Assembly (NCBI GenBank): GCA_002778535.1
Contig: PFBP01000047.1
Location: 1-16,168 of the forward strand
Direction: 5' to 3'
DNA: 16,168 nt
Source: Candidatus Kuenenbacteria bacterium CG10_big_fil_rev_8_21_14_0_10_36_11
Lineage (GTDB): Bacteria; Patescibacteriota; Patescibacteriia; UBA2196
Part shown: positions 1 to 8,001 of the stretch, one piece after another
How positions within the stretch are numbered: the stretch's first letter is position 1
Layout of the letters: each line of letters starts with the position of its first letter
Translations under genes and position numbers: made by a program
Notes under the pieces: generated by a model
Database searches by the model: none
What the model was told of the DNA's origin: nothing
The model's input: only the letters and a program-made list of their open reading frames with translations

Positions 1-1278
1 ATAGCCACTCTGCAAATCGGCACGCTTTTTGCCACTGGCCTAACTTTTGTCGGCTCTATTATTTTTGCCAGAGTTCTTGGCCCGGAAGATTATGGCAAAT
101 ATGGCTTAATTTTCGCTTTTACGGCCTTGATAGGCATTTTTTTGAACTGGGGCGCGGATCATGCCACTTTGACATTAATGTCAGAGGCGTGGGCCAACAA
201 AGATAAACAAAAAATAAAAGAACTGATTATTTATTTTCTCAAGCTTTCTTTATATGTTAATGGTACTATTGGTTTATTAGCTTTTTTTACAGCACCCTTA
301 ATTGCCAATTATCTGTATCATGATTTTACAATCGGCTCTCTGGCACGCTGGGTGCTTTTAGCCAACATGCTCTCTGTTTTGTTTTCTTTATCAATAATTG
401 TTTTACAGGTAGTGAGAAAAATTAAATATCTTACTGTTTTGGAAAATCTTAATAAAATTTTTTATATCACAATTCCCGTTGTCCTTGTCATTTTTGGCTG
501 GTATCTTAAGGGCATTGTGTTTGGTTATTTAATTTGTGGTATTATATTTTTTATTTTTTCATTTTTCTTTTATCTAATGATGATGAAAAAAACAGATTTA
601 TTGCCAAGTTTCAAAGAAATTTTTAATGATTTTTTTAAAGTGCCGCTTAAAAAATATTTCCGTTTTGGATTTTTGATTGCTATTGATAAAAATTTAGCTA
701 ATCTTTATGGCATTCTGCCCATGACTTTTTTAGGCATGTTTGCCCTTAAATCAGATATTGGTTATTTTAAAATCGCTTTTAGTTATATCAGCCTTTATAC
801 TATTTTTCTTAAACCAATTTCCCGTTTGCTGTCAGTTCAGTTGCCTAAATCAAAAACTTATGGCCAAGAAATCCTAAAAAATCATTTTTATAAAACCACT
901 CTTTATTCTTTCTTAATTGTTGTCTGTCTGATAATTCCTATGGTTTTAATGGCTAAATTTTTAGTCTTGACTTTTTACGGCCAAGAATTTTTGCCAACCG
1001 TAAATTTGATTTATTTACTTTGGCCATATGCTTTGGTCTCGTCATTAGGCATAGGCCTAGGCGCTCTTTACCGCACTATCAATAAAATGAAAGTCACAAT
1101 TTTAACTAATCTAATTATTTTTTTGATCACAGGCCCGCTTATTTATTGGCTTATTAAATCATTTTTTTTAACCGGCATGATCATTAGTATTATCCTTTGG
1201 GCTTTGATTCCTAATTTAGCTTTGATATTATATTTTTATTTTTATTCTAAAAAACATGCAGCCGATAATTCTGATTAA
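1..1278 (+). CDS. Wzx-type polysaccharide flippase (5'-truncated)
   Basis: This is the C-terminal 425 residues of a multi-pass membrane protein. The frame is open from base 1, before the first ATG at 127, so the true start lies outside the window. The entry segment contains FARVLGPEDYGKYG, the hallmark of the polysaccharide biosynthesis protein/Wzx family of the MOP exporter superfamily, which flips polyprenyl-linked glycans or repeat units across the inner membrane. It is followed by about ten or more hydrophobic helices, with two basic cytoplasmic loops (for example FFKVPLKKYFRFGF) as in the family. Family members are usually 420-480 residues, so only a few tens of residues are missing. Its last 23 bases overlap the next gene, suggesting translational coupling. 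The family call is firm; the transported glycan is unknown. Confidence 0.88.
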   Translation: MATLQIGTLFATGLTFVGSIIFARVLGPEDYGKYGLIFAFTALIGIFLNWGADHATLTLMSEAWANKDKQKIKELIIYFLKLSLYVNGTIGLLAFFTAPLIANYLYHDFTIGSLARWVLLANMLSVLFSLSIIVLQVVRKIKYLTVLENLNKIFYITIPVVLVIFGWYLKGIVFGYLICGIIFFIFSFFFYLMMMKKTDLLPSFKEIFNDFFKVPLKKYFRFGFLIAIDKNLANLYGILPMTFLGMFALKSDIGYFKIAFSYISLYTIFLKPISRLLSVQLPKSKTYGQEILKNHFYKTTLYSFLIVVCLIIPMVLMAKFLVLTFYGQEFLPTVNLIYLLWPYALVSSLGIGLGALYRTINKMKVTILTNLIIFLITGPLIYWLIKSFFLTGMIISIILWALIPNLALILYFYFYSKKHAADNSD

Positions 1279-2677
1279 CCGCCCGCTTGTTCGCGATAAT
1301 AAAGAATTCCATGTTTCCAGACGAAAATGGCCGCCTTTAAATTTGCTTTACATTGCCACCGAATTGCAAAAAAATAATCTGCCTGTAGAAATTATTGATG
1401 CTCGCGCTTTTGACTACACTGCCGCGGATATTAGAAAAATATTATTAGAAAGAAAACCAGATATTGTTTTTATCGCAAGCGAACCATATGATTTTTATCA
1501 ATGCCCTAATCCATCGCTTATTAGTTTTTATGAAACAATTTTGGCGGCTAAAGAATCTGGCGCAAAACATATCGTTTCTATGGGTCCGCAAGCGACCATT
1601 TTTGATGAATATTTATTAACTAATACCAATTTAACGCACATTATCAAAGGCGATGATCCGATGACAGCTGCTAAAGTTTTAGAACATTTGGCCAAACAGG
1701 AAAATTTCTCTTATACAAATGTTTCTTTCAAAAATACCGCCGGCATTCATTTGGGCATTACTCAACATCTGGAAAATTTGGACGAATTGCCGGTTGGTAA
1801 TTACAATTTTTTACCAATGGAAAAATATAGCGCTAATATGGATATTTTTGCAGATAAAAAATTTAGCATTATGACAACCAGTCGCGGTTGCCCATACCAG
1901 TGCCAATATTGCTTTAAAAAATTGATTGGCAATAAAATCAGGCAGATGAGTCTGCCAAGAATCAAAGCAGAACTTGATGAACTTATTAAAAATCAAAAAA
2001 ACGAGGCTGTTTATTTTGTTGATGATTTTTTCACTTTTAACAAACAAAGAATTTTAGATTTTTGCGCTTTAATAAAACAGGAAAATTATAATTTTATTTG
2101 GGGCTGCCAGACTCGGACAGATTCTGTTGATAAAGAAATGCTTGTGGCAATGAAAGAAGCCGGCTGTATTTATATTTCTTATGGCATAGAATCTGGCAAT
2201 CAGGCAGTGGAAAATCGTTCAGGAAAAAATTTAGATCTAAAACAGGCAGAAGAAATAATCAAATTAACGAAAAATATCGGCCTCATCGCGCACATCAATA
2301 TGATGTACGGCTTCCCAGATGAAACAAAAGAAGAATTTAATCAAACAATAGATTTTTTAATCTGCCACGAGGACTATAATTTGCCTGGCGCTATCAGATT
2401 TTATCCAGGCTCGGATTATTATGAAAAATTGATTCCGGGCAAGACTTTGACGGAAATAGAAAAAATTTCTTTGGATTTAAGTTTGACAAAATTAAAACAA
2501 AAAGATATTGACAGGGGATTGGCTAAGTTGATTTTATTTAAAAAAATAAAACGCAAAGAATATGGCCTTAATTTTTTTTATTTTTTATTAAAATATCTTT
2601 TTCCAAAATTCACCACCTTTCTGTCATCCTCGCGAAAGCGAGGATCCCCGAGATTGAGAACAGGTAATGAATTATAA
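1256..2677 (+). CDS. B12-binding-domain radical SAM protein with repeat-derived C-terminus
   Basis: A 473-residue protein with an N-terminal Rossmann-like B12-binding domain (about residues 1-150) and a radical SAM domain whose [4Fe-4S] ligands are Cys212, Cys216 and Cys219 (SRGCPYQCQYC). Further family landmarks are YFVDDFFTF (about 253-261) and YGIESGNQ (about 309-316). The family uses SAM to make a 5'-deoxyadenosyl radical and often methylates or rearranges unactivated carbons. The B12 domain lacks the DxHxxG motif and the usual GEGE motif (KGDDP instead), so cobalamin use is uncertain. From residue 456 on, the tail LSSSRKRGSPRLR is encoded by a palindromic repeat, so the ancestral end was probably near KFTTF. 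It starts inside the preceding flippase gene and has no Shine-Dalgarno sequence. Substrate unknown. Confidence 0.87.
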   Translation: MQPIILINRPLVRDNKEFHVSRRKWPPLNLLYIATELQKNNLPVEIIDARAFDYTAADIRKILLERKPDIVFIASEPYDFYQCPNPSLISFYETILAAKESGAKHIVSMGPQATIFDEYLLTNTNLTHIIKGDDPMTAAKVLEHLAKQENFSYTNVSFKNTAGIHLGITQHLENLDELPVGNYNFLPMEKYSANMDIFADKKFSIMTTSRGCPYQCQYCFKKLIGNKIRQMSLPRIKAELDELIKNQKNEAVYFVDDFFTFNKQRILDFCALIKQENYNFIWGCQTRTDSVDKEMLVAMKEAGCIYISYGIESGNQAVENRSGKNLDLKQAEEIIKLTKNIGLIAHINMMYGFPDETKEEFNQTIDFLICHEDYNLPGAIRFYPGSDYYEKLIPGKTLTEIEKISLDLSLTKLKQKDIDRGLAKLILFKKIKRKEYGLNFFYFLLKYLFPKFTTFLSSSRKRGSPRLRTGNEL

Positions 2678-2732
2678 ACCTGAGATTCCTGCTGGAGTTT
2701 ATCTCACACTGTGATGTGGGACGGGAATGACA
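2622..2732. repeat. Palindromic repeat, full-length copy (family 1)
   Basis: A 111-bp element bounded by TGTCAT and ATGACA. Its left part is a perfect hairpin, ATCCTCGC (2626-2633) and GCGAGGAT (2638-2645), around a GAAA tetraloop. Its right part has ATTCC (2685-2689) facing GGAAT (2724-2728), with TCACA-C-TGTGA in the middle. It encodes the last 18 residues of the upstream gene and fills nearly the whole gap to the next one. Two shorter copies of the left hairpin occur at 4406 and 11641. Confidence 0.8.
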
Positions 2733-2743
2733 AAATATTTTTT

Positions 2744-4186
2744 ATGAAAATTCTTTTTATCAATCCACCCTTACATAATTTTTTAGGCGGCTGCCATAGC
2801 GAAACCACGCCTTTGGGTTTAATGTATCTGGCCGCTATTTTAGAAAAAAATAATTATGAAGCAAAAGTTTTGGATGCGGAAAGACTGCTCCTGAATTGGG
2901 ATGATTTAGCTCTTAAAATAAAAACTGAAAATCCAAACATTATCGGCATTGGCGGCATGACTTTGGGCACACCAGCTATTTTAAAAACAGCCGCTGTTTG
3001 TAAAAATGTTTTACCTAATGTCAAAATTATGGTTGGCGGCGCTGGTCCGACTTTTGAGCCAGAACGCATGCTTCAAAAAGAATCGGCCATTGATTTGGTA
3101 GTTCGTTTTGAAGCGGAAAATAATATTTTAGATATTATAAATTATTTTACCGGCGCTAAAGACATTAAAGATGTAAAAGGTATTGCTTATCAAGAAGCTA
3201 AACAAATAATTATCAATCCGCCTGCTGAATATGTTAAAGATTTAGATTCTATTCCTTTGCCCGCTTATCATTTATTAGAGCCAAGTTTTTCCAATTATTC
3301 AGGTATGCACCGTGGCTTTGCATATTATGGAATGCAGATGCCCAATGCCGTGATTATGGCTTCGCGCGGCTGTCCGCATCGCTGTATTTTTTGTTCTAAT
3401 CATAAAACGCCGAATCGCCGAAGAGACCCTAAAAAAATTGTTGATGAAATAGAATTTTGTCTGAATTTGGGCGCTAAATCAATCCAATTTTATGATGATG
3501 AATTTATTGGCACAAGTCCGGTTCAAAACTCCTGGGTGGAAGCCATCTGCGATGAAATAATTGCTCGCAATTTACAGCACATTAGTTATTTGGTGCAGGG
3601 CCGCTGTAGTCCTTTTATTAAATTAGAAATTTTACAAAAAATGAAAACTGCTGGTTTTAAGTGGGTTTGGTGGGGAGTGGAATCTGGCAGCCAAAAAATG
3701 CTTGATCTTATGAAAAAAGACACCACGCTCGCTGATATTAAAAATACTTTTAAAATAGCGCATGCGGCCGGGCTTAAATCTTTGATGTTTATTATTATTG
3801 GCTTGCCCGGTGAAACTAAAAAAGATGTTTATGAAACAGGCAGATTAATTGAAAATGTTAATCCGGATCAGGTGCGTTTTCACATCATTACTCCTTTTCC
3901 AGGTTCAGATCTTTGGGAAAAATTAAAAGCTAAAAATCAAATTGAGGATTATGATTTTTTACATTATAACACCAGATTTAGCGCTGTGCATCACACTGAT
4001 GAATTATCAGCCAAAGAAATAGAAAATTTGTATAAGATGATGGTTTTAAGATATGAAAGCAATAAAAAAAATTTATTAAAAGTAATGTTAAAATCTTTTT
4101 ATCAGCCAAGCGAATGGAAAAATTTATTGCCCCGGCTTCAAAAAGTTTTTAAAATTATTCCCCAGTGGATAAAAATAAAATTGTAG
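2744..4186 (+). CDS. B12-binding-domain radical SAM protein
   Basis: A 480-residue protein starting MKILFINPPL, the usual beginning of this family. An in-frame GTG at 2711 would add 11 residues, but that segment lies inside a palindromic repeat, so the ATG at 2744 is preferred. The B12-binding-like domain spans about residues 1-140 and has LDAERL instead of DxHxxG, and RFEAEN where relatives have GEGE. The radical SAM domain has Cys210, Cys214 and Cys217 (SRGCPHRCIFC), then QFYDDEF, WWGVESGSQ and a late GLPGET motif. Expected chemistry is SAM-dependent radical methylation or rearrangement of a lipid or sugar intermediate; the substrate is unknown. The stop codon TAG (4184-4186) lies inside a 28-bp perfect palindrome. 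It is the most divergent of the four B12-type paralogues here. Confidence 0.87.
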   Translation: MKILFINPPLHNFLGGCHSETTPLGLMYLAAILEKNNYEAKVLDAERLLLNWDDLALKIKTENPNIIGIGGMTLGTPAILKTAAVCKNVLPNVKIMVGGAGPTFEPERMLQKESAIDLVVRFEAENNILDIINYFTGAKDIKDVKGIAYQEAKQIIINPPAEYVKDLDSIPLPAYHLLEPSFSNYSGMHRGFAYYGMQMPNAVIMASRGCPHRCIFCSNHKTPNRRRDPKKIVDEIEFCLNLGAKSIQFYDDEFIGTSPVQNSWVEAICDEIIARNLQHISYLVQGRCSPFIKLEILQKMKTAGFKWVWWGVESGSQKMLDLMKKDTTLADIKNTFKIAHAAGLKSLMFIIIGLPGETKKDVYETGRLIENVNPDQVRFHIITPFPGSDLWEKLKAKNQIEDYDFLHYNTRFSAVHHTDELSAKEIENLYKMMVLRYESNKKNLLKVMLKSFYQPSEWKNLLPRLQKVFKIIPQWIKIKL

Positions 4187-4210
4187 GGACAGGTCGCGAC
4201 CTGTCCCTAC
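4183..4210. repeat. Perfect 28-bp GC-rich palindrome over a stop codon (REP-like)
   Basis: Two 14-base arms, GTAGGGACAGGTCG and its exact reverse complement, abut without a loop. The TAG at its second base is the stop codon of the radical SAM gene. It begins with GTAG, the tetranucleotide typical of REP elements mobilised by REP-associated tyrosine transposases; no such transposase is in the window, so this link is inference. On the + strand it is followed by GGAAAAATAT rather than a T-run, so it is not a standard terminator for the operon. Confidence 0.75.
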
Positions 4211-4228
4211 GGAAAAATATCTTTAATT

Positions 4229-5530
4229 ATGCGCATCCTAATTCTTTCCGACAACTTTCCCCCAGAACGCGATGGCGGCGCCGAGCGCATTGCTTTTAAT
4301 TATTTTTATGGCCTTAAAAATTTCGGCCATGATGTTTTTGTAATGACTACTACAAGTAGTCATCATCCCGAGGAGCGAAGCGACGAGGGATCTCTTAATT
4401 GTTTTTGTCATCCTCGCGAAAGCGGGGATCCCGTGGATCCAAACTCAAACATTTTTTATCTTTATTGGCCCCAAAAATATTCTAAATTCAAACACTATTT
4501 TGGCCTTTATAACCCTCGCGCTAATAAAATATTTAAAAAAATATTAGCAGAAATCAAACCAGATATTGTCCACGCGCACAATGTCCATGAAATATTGGGG
4601 CTTAATTTATTAAAATTAGCAAAAAAATCAGGAACCAAAGTTTTTTTAACCGTTCATGATTGCGCTTTGTTTCATTATGGCAAACTTATAGAATTTATAC
4701 CGCAAATTGATAAAAATCAGATTGATCAAAATTTTAATTATAAAGTTAACATCTGGCAACAAATTAAAAGGTATCAGAAAAGTTTTGTGCCTTGGCGAAA
4801 AACAATTATTAAATATTATCTAAAATATGCTGATAAAATTTTTGCGGTTAGTTTAGAACTAAAAAAAGCTTTGGAACAAAATGGCATTAAAAATATTGAA
4901 GTAATTCATAATGGCATTGATATAAATAAGTGGCAAACAACTTCTGAACAAATTGAAAAATTTAAAAATGATTATCAATTACAAAACAAAAAAATTATTT
5001 TCTGGGGTGGCCGTTTAGAAACCTTGAAAGGCGGGGAGCTGCTATTAGACGCACTTGAATTAGTTGCTAAACAAAATTCTAATTTTATTTTAATGATTGT
5101 TGGCAAAAAAGATATTGCAGCAGAAAAATTCATTAATTCAGCGCAGAAAAAAAACATTTCCACCACTATTACTGACTGGCTTCCAAAAGAACAAATGCCC
5201 GTGGCTTATGGCGCCAGCGATTTAGTTGCCGTACCTTCTGCTTATTTAGATCCCTTTCCAACTATAAATTTAGAAGCCATGGCAATTGCTAAACCAATTA
5301 TTGGCACATGTTTGGGTGGCACGCCAGAAATTGTGCAAAATGAAAAAACTGGTTATATTATTAATCCATATAACAAAGAAACTTTTGCAGAAAAAATTAT
5401 AGCTTTATTAGATAATCCAGAATTATCCAGACGATTTGGCAATGCAGGATTTGAAAGAGTTCAAAATGAATTTTCATTAAAAAAACAATTAATAATAACC
5501 ATAAAATACTATGAACAAAATTACACTTAA
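4229..5530 (+). CDS. GT4-like (GT-B fold) glycosyltransferase with in-frame repeat insertion
   Basis: A 433-residue cytoplasmic glycosyltransferase of the GT-B fold, expected to move a sugar from a nucleotide donor to a lipid-linked glycan. The N-terminal domain starts MRILILSDNFPP with the DGGAER glycine-rich loop (15-20). Later come a conserved VHDC strand, IHNGID at the domain hinge, FWGGRLETLKG at the start of the donor domain, and DPFPTINLEAM, which matches the EX7E donor motif with Asp in place of the first Glu. Residues about 43-71 are extra: they contain HPEERSDEGS and CHPRESGDP, two translated repeats following strand HDVFVMTT, probably in a surface loop. The reading frame is intact. 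The gene overlaps the next by 20 bp and is preceded by a palindrome. The exact sugar and linkage are unknown. Confidence 0.9.
   Translation: MRILILSDNFPPERDGGAERIAFNYFYGLKNFGHDVFVMTTTSSHHPEERSDEGSLNCFCHPRESGDPVDPNSNIFYLYWPQKYSKFKHYFGLYNPRANKIFKKILAEIKPDIVHAHNVHEILGLNLLKLAKKSGTKVFLTVHDCALFHYGKLIEFIPQIDKNQIDQNFNYKVNIWQQIKRYQKSFVPWRKTIIKYYLKYADKIFAVSLELKKALEQNGIKNIEVIHNGIDINKWQTTSEQIEKFKNDYQLQNKKIIFWGGRLETLKGGELLLDALELVAKQNSNFILMIVGKKDIAAEKFINSAQKKNISTTITDWLPKEQMPVAYGASDLVAVPSAYLDPFPTINLEAMAIAKPIIGTCLGGTPEIVQNEKTGYIINPYNKETFAEKIIALLDNPELSRRFGNAGFERVQNEFSLKKQLIITIKYYEQNYT
4343..4393. repeat. Hairpin-headed repeat encoding HPEERSDEGS (family 2)
   Basis: A perfect inverted repeat, ATGACTAC (4343-4350) and GTAGTCAT (4356-4363) with loop TACAA, runs directly into CATCCCGAGG and ends with GAGGGATCTC. 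The whole element is translated in frame inside the glycosyltransferase. The layout resembles the element at 7258-7311, although the hairpin arms differ. Confidence 0.65.
4406..4434. repeat. Palindromic repeat, short copy (family 1), coding CHPRESGDP
   Basis: A second copy of the hairpin seen at 2622: arms ATCCTCGC (4410-4417) and GCGGGGAT (4422-4429) around GAAA. The single difference between arms gives a G-U wobble, so the RNA hairpin is kept. It is read in a frame different from the first copy and lies 12 bp after the other repeat in the same gene. Confidence 0.78.
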
Positions 5531-7259
5531 AAAACTTTTCCCAATTATTTTTTTTCTTGTTATTTTTATTTTAGCCATTGCAGTTTGGTATTCGCCAATT
5601 ATTTTTAAAGGCTACTCGGCGGTTGCAACTGCGAGCAACGGTCTAGTGCGGGCCAGAAATTTTGCTTTAACTAATCATTACAGCACTGAAAATAATTTAA
5701 ATGTAATTTTAAACCCAGCTTTAATCAAAACGCAGGGACAAGAATCAAATTATGGCAATAAACTTGGCACTATTTTTTATGGCTTTGTTTTAAAAATAAT
5801 TCCAGCCACGACTAATAATCAAATTATTCTCTTAAATTGTTTTATTTTAAGTCTCTCTCTAATTATTTTTTGTTTAGCTTTTTATTATTTATTTAATTTA
5901 AAAACCGCCTTTATTGCTGGTTTAACAGCCATTTTCTTGCCCACTAATTGGCTTTTACCACAAACTTTGGTTGGTTATGAAATTGCTCTTTTGTTTTTAT
6001 CTCTATTTATTTTATTTTTCTCCTTAGGCGCTAAAAAATTTATTAAAGATAAGAAAATAATAAATAAATTAAAATTTTGGCCAGAAGGATTTTGCTTAAT
6101 TTTATCTGGTATTTTTTTAATTTTATCCTGTCTTTCCCGCGAAGCTTTTTTTCTTGTTTTGCCAATTCTTTTTATTTTTTTACTCTTTATCAAATTCAAA
6201 AAACAATTACTTTATGTTTTTGTGCCAATTATTTTAATCTGGTGCTTTACTTGGCTGCCAGATTTTATTAACGGTAAAAATACTTATCTTTTATTTTTTA
6301 CAACTCAAACCCAAGAAAAATTAAAAGCTTCTGATTACGCCTATTATGCCCATCTTTTTCCAGACCCTTACAGCTATATTTTTGCTAATCAAGAAATTCT
6401 AAATGCTAAACAAAATTTTGAAAATACAGATGTAATGGAAAGGCTTGGTCGGGAAAAGGTTTTAGCCAATATGGGGCAGGGAAGTATTGATTTGTGGCAA
6501 AGATTTAAACTCGGCACCATTTTAACCGCGCGGCATATTTTTAGATTTTTTTCCATTACTGAAATCGGCGGCCCAATAATTTTCTGTTTTATTTTACTCG
6601 GTTTATTTTATTTAAAAAAACAAAAAAACTATTGGTTTAGTTTTCTTTTATCTTTATTTGGCGGCGGTATTTTCTTGCTTGCTTATGCTAATTTAGCTGG
6701 TAGAAATCATTTAATGGACTGGGGCGCTCTCTTAGCTCTTCTGGTTGCTTTAGGAATTATTTATTTAATAGATATTTTTACAGAAAAATTTAATTTATCA
6801 AACAAAAAAAGTTTTTTTTTAACAGCTTTTTTAACAGTTATTGTAATTTATAATTTAGTTCTGGCTAGCCATGTTTTAATGGGACAGAATTATGATAAAA
6901 GCACTGCGCCAGCACTTAATTATTATGTTTCCAAAATAAATCAAGAAACGCTCAATACAGAATCTATTATCGCTGTTCCGTTTGGCGCTGATGAAGTTTA
7001 TAATTTGAATTTTAATACTAATCAATCAATTGTCGCGTTTAAAGAAAAAACTATTCAAGATTTATTAGCTAAAAATAATTTAAAAGAAGCTTTTCAATAT
7101 TTTAAAATTACTCATATTATCGGTTATAATCAAGAACTTTCCGACCAAATCCTTAAAGCAGATAAAGATATAAAAATTATTAGTAATAACAATATTCCTA
7201 TTGAAAAAATTGATAATAATAAAAATAATAAAAATTGGCTGTTGAATTTAATTAAGTGA
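5511..7259 (+). CDS. Polytopic membrane protein, probable GT-C glycosyltransferase
   Basis: A 582-residue integral membrane protein. It opens with a signal-anchor helix (about residues 10-28). An extracytoplasmic loop of about 60 residues (SNGLVRARNFALTNHYS) follows, then repeated hydrophobic helices to about residue 455, and finally a soluble domain of about 110 residues. This layout fits GT-C enzymes of the GT39/GT83 (PMT/ArnT) type, which use polyprenyl-phosphate sugars on the outer face of the membrane. I do not see the canonical acidic pair in the first loop, so the call rests on topology and context. The GT2 enzyme encoded at 13818-14678 would be a natural donor maker. The gene starts within the preceding glycosyltransferase (20-bp overlap), and its TGA stop overlaps a perfect inverted repeat. 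A different polytopic glycan protein, such as an O-antigen ligase or polymerase, is less likely. Confidence 0.7.
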   Translation: MNKITLKKLFPIIFFLVIFILAIAVWYSPIIFKGYSAVATASNGLVRARNFALTNHYSTENNLNVILNPALIKTQGQESNYGNKLGTIFYGFVLKIIPATTNNQIILLNCFILSLSLIIFCLAFYYLFNLKTAFIAGLTAIFLPTNWLLPQTLVGYEIALLFLSLFILFFSLGAKKFIKDKKIINKLKFWPEGFCLILSGIFLILSCLSREAFFLVLPILFIFLLFIKFKKQLLYVFVPIILIWCFTWLPDFINGKNTYLLFFTTQTQEKLKASDYAYYAHLFPDPYSYIFANQEILNAKQNFENTDVMERLGREKVLANMGQGSIDLWQRFKLGTILTARHIFRFFSITEIGGPIIFCFILLGLFYLKKQKNYWFSFLLSLFGGGIFLLAYANLAGRNHLMDWGALLALLVALGIIYLIDIFTEKFNLSNKKSFFLTAFLTVIVIYNLVLASHVLMGQNYDKSTAPALNYYVSKINQETLNTESIIAVPFGADEVYNLNFNTNQSIVAFKEKTIQDLLAKNNLKEAFQYFKITHIIGYNQELSDQILKADKDIKIISNNNIPIEKIDNNKNNKNWLLNLIK

Positions 7260-7311
7260 CATTCATTTATGAATGTCGTCCTGAGGCCGATGGACATTGG
7301 CCGAAGAATCC
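7258..7311. repeat. Hairpin-headed repeat between convergent genes (family 2), possible terminator
   Basis: A perfect inverted repeat, GACATTCA (7258-7265) and TGAATGTC (7270-7277) with loop TTTA, overlaps the upstream TGA stop and runs into GTCCTGAGG. A second hairpin pairs GGCCGATG (7285-7292) with CATTGGCC (7295-7302), fully paired in RNA if one G-U is allowed. The element fills most of the 61-bp gap between two converging operons. It could stop transcription from either side, although no T-run directly follows a stem on the + strand. Confidence 0.6.
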
Positions 7312-7320
7312 AGTGTTTCT

Positions 7321-8001
7321 TTATTTTTTAATTACTTTCAACGTACAATACATCCCCAAACCTTTTGGTAAAAATCTTGGAAAATATTTTATTTTTTCAA
7401 TTTTAAAATTTTTTTCAATTGCTGGCAATAATTCTTTTTGGCTGTTTTGGTGTTCTTCCTTATTTTTAAAGCCAATTATTTTATAAGCCAAATCAGTGAT
7501 TTTATTAGTTAAAGGGAAACCAATTATAATAGTGGCATTATTTTTTGCCACTCTTTTCATTTCCTGAAGCGCACGCGAATAATCCAAAATAAATTCCAAA
7601 GTGCTTAAGCACCAAATTGCTTCAAAGCTTTCTGTTGAAAAATTTAAGTTTAAAACATCGCCTTGTTGCAATTCTACATTATTTAAATTTTTATCTTTAA
7701 TTATTTCTTTAACAGTTTCAATGTTTTTATGAATATCAATGCCAGTAATTTTTTCTGTGTGTTTAGCAAGTTCCGGTAAAATTATGCCTGCGCCAAAACC
7801 AATATCTAATAAATTTTTATATTTATTTTTTCCCAATAATTCCAGCCCGTCTTTAATTCTTTGCAAATACAAATACTTAATTATTGGTTTATAATAATTA
7901 ACCGTGGAATATGCTCTCTGTGTTGGATCAGCAGCAATAATTTTTTCTAAATTTTTTTTAGAAATTAATTTTATTTTCATAATTCGTAATTTATTATTCA
8001 T
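7321..8001 (-). CDS. Class I SAM-dependent methyltransferase
   Basis: A protein of 226 residues with a Rossmann-type methyltransferase core. Motif I is LLDIGFGAG (residues 64-72, with Asp66 and the glycines in place), followed by GIDIHKN (acidic end of beta-2), a QGDVLNL segment and a WCLSTLEFI strand, as in Methyltransf_11/25 proteins. It should transfer a methyl group from SAM to an oxygen, nitrogen or carbon of a small molecule; the substrate is unknown. It is the last gene of the minus-strand operon, 3 bp after a SPASM radical SAM gene. The start is undecided: the first seven residues (MNNKLRI) come from a repeated AT-rich unit, and the next in-frame ATG at 7980 gives MKIKLISKKN, a plausible shorter N-terminus. 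Confidence 0.85.
   Translation of the reverse strand: MNNKLRIMKIKLISKKNLEKIIAADPTQRAYSTVNYYKPIIKYLYLQRIKDGLELLGKNKYKNLLDIGFGAGIILPELAKHTEKITGIDIHKNIETVKEIIKDKNLNNVELQQGDVLNLNFSTESFEAIWCLSTLEFILDYSRALQEMKRVAKNNATIIIGFPLTNKITDLAYKIIGFKNKEEHQNSQKELLPAIEKNFKIEKIKYFPRFLPKGLGMYCTLKVIKK

Noticed and set aside
1811..2047. Open frame on the minus strand inside the first B12-type radical SAM gene, and similar antisense frames elsewhere
   Set aside because: They lie opposite well-supported conserved genes, lack recognisable domains and have the composition expected of antisense shadows.
2711..2743. Upstream in-frame GTG that would start the second radical SAM gene earlier
   Set aside because: The 11 extra residues (MMWDGNDKIFF) come from the palindromic repeat, whereas MKILFINPPL at 2744 is the standard beginning of the family.
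7256..7486. Small plus-strand frame in the convergent junction and over the methyltransferase end
   Set aside because: It starts in the repeat and continues antisense to the methyltransferase; nothing suggests a real protein.
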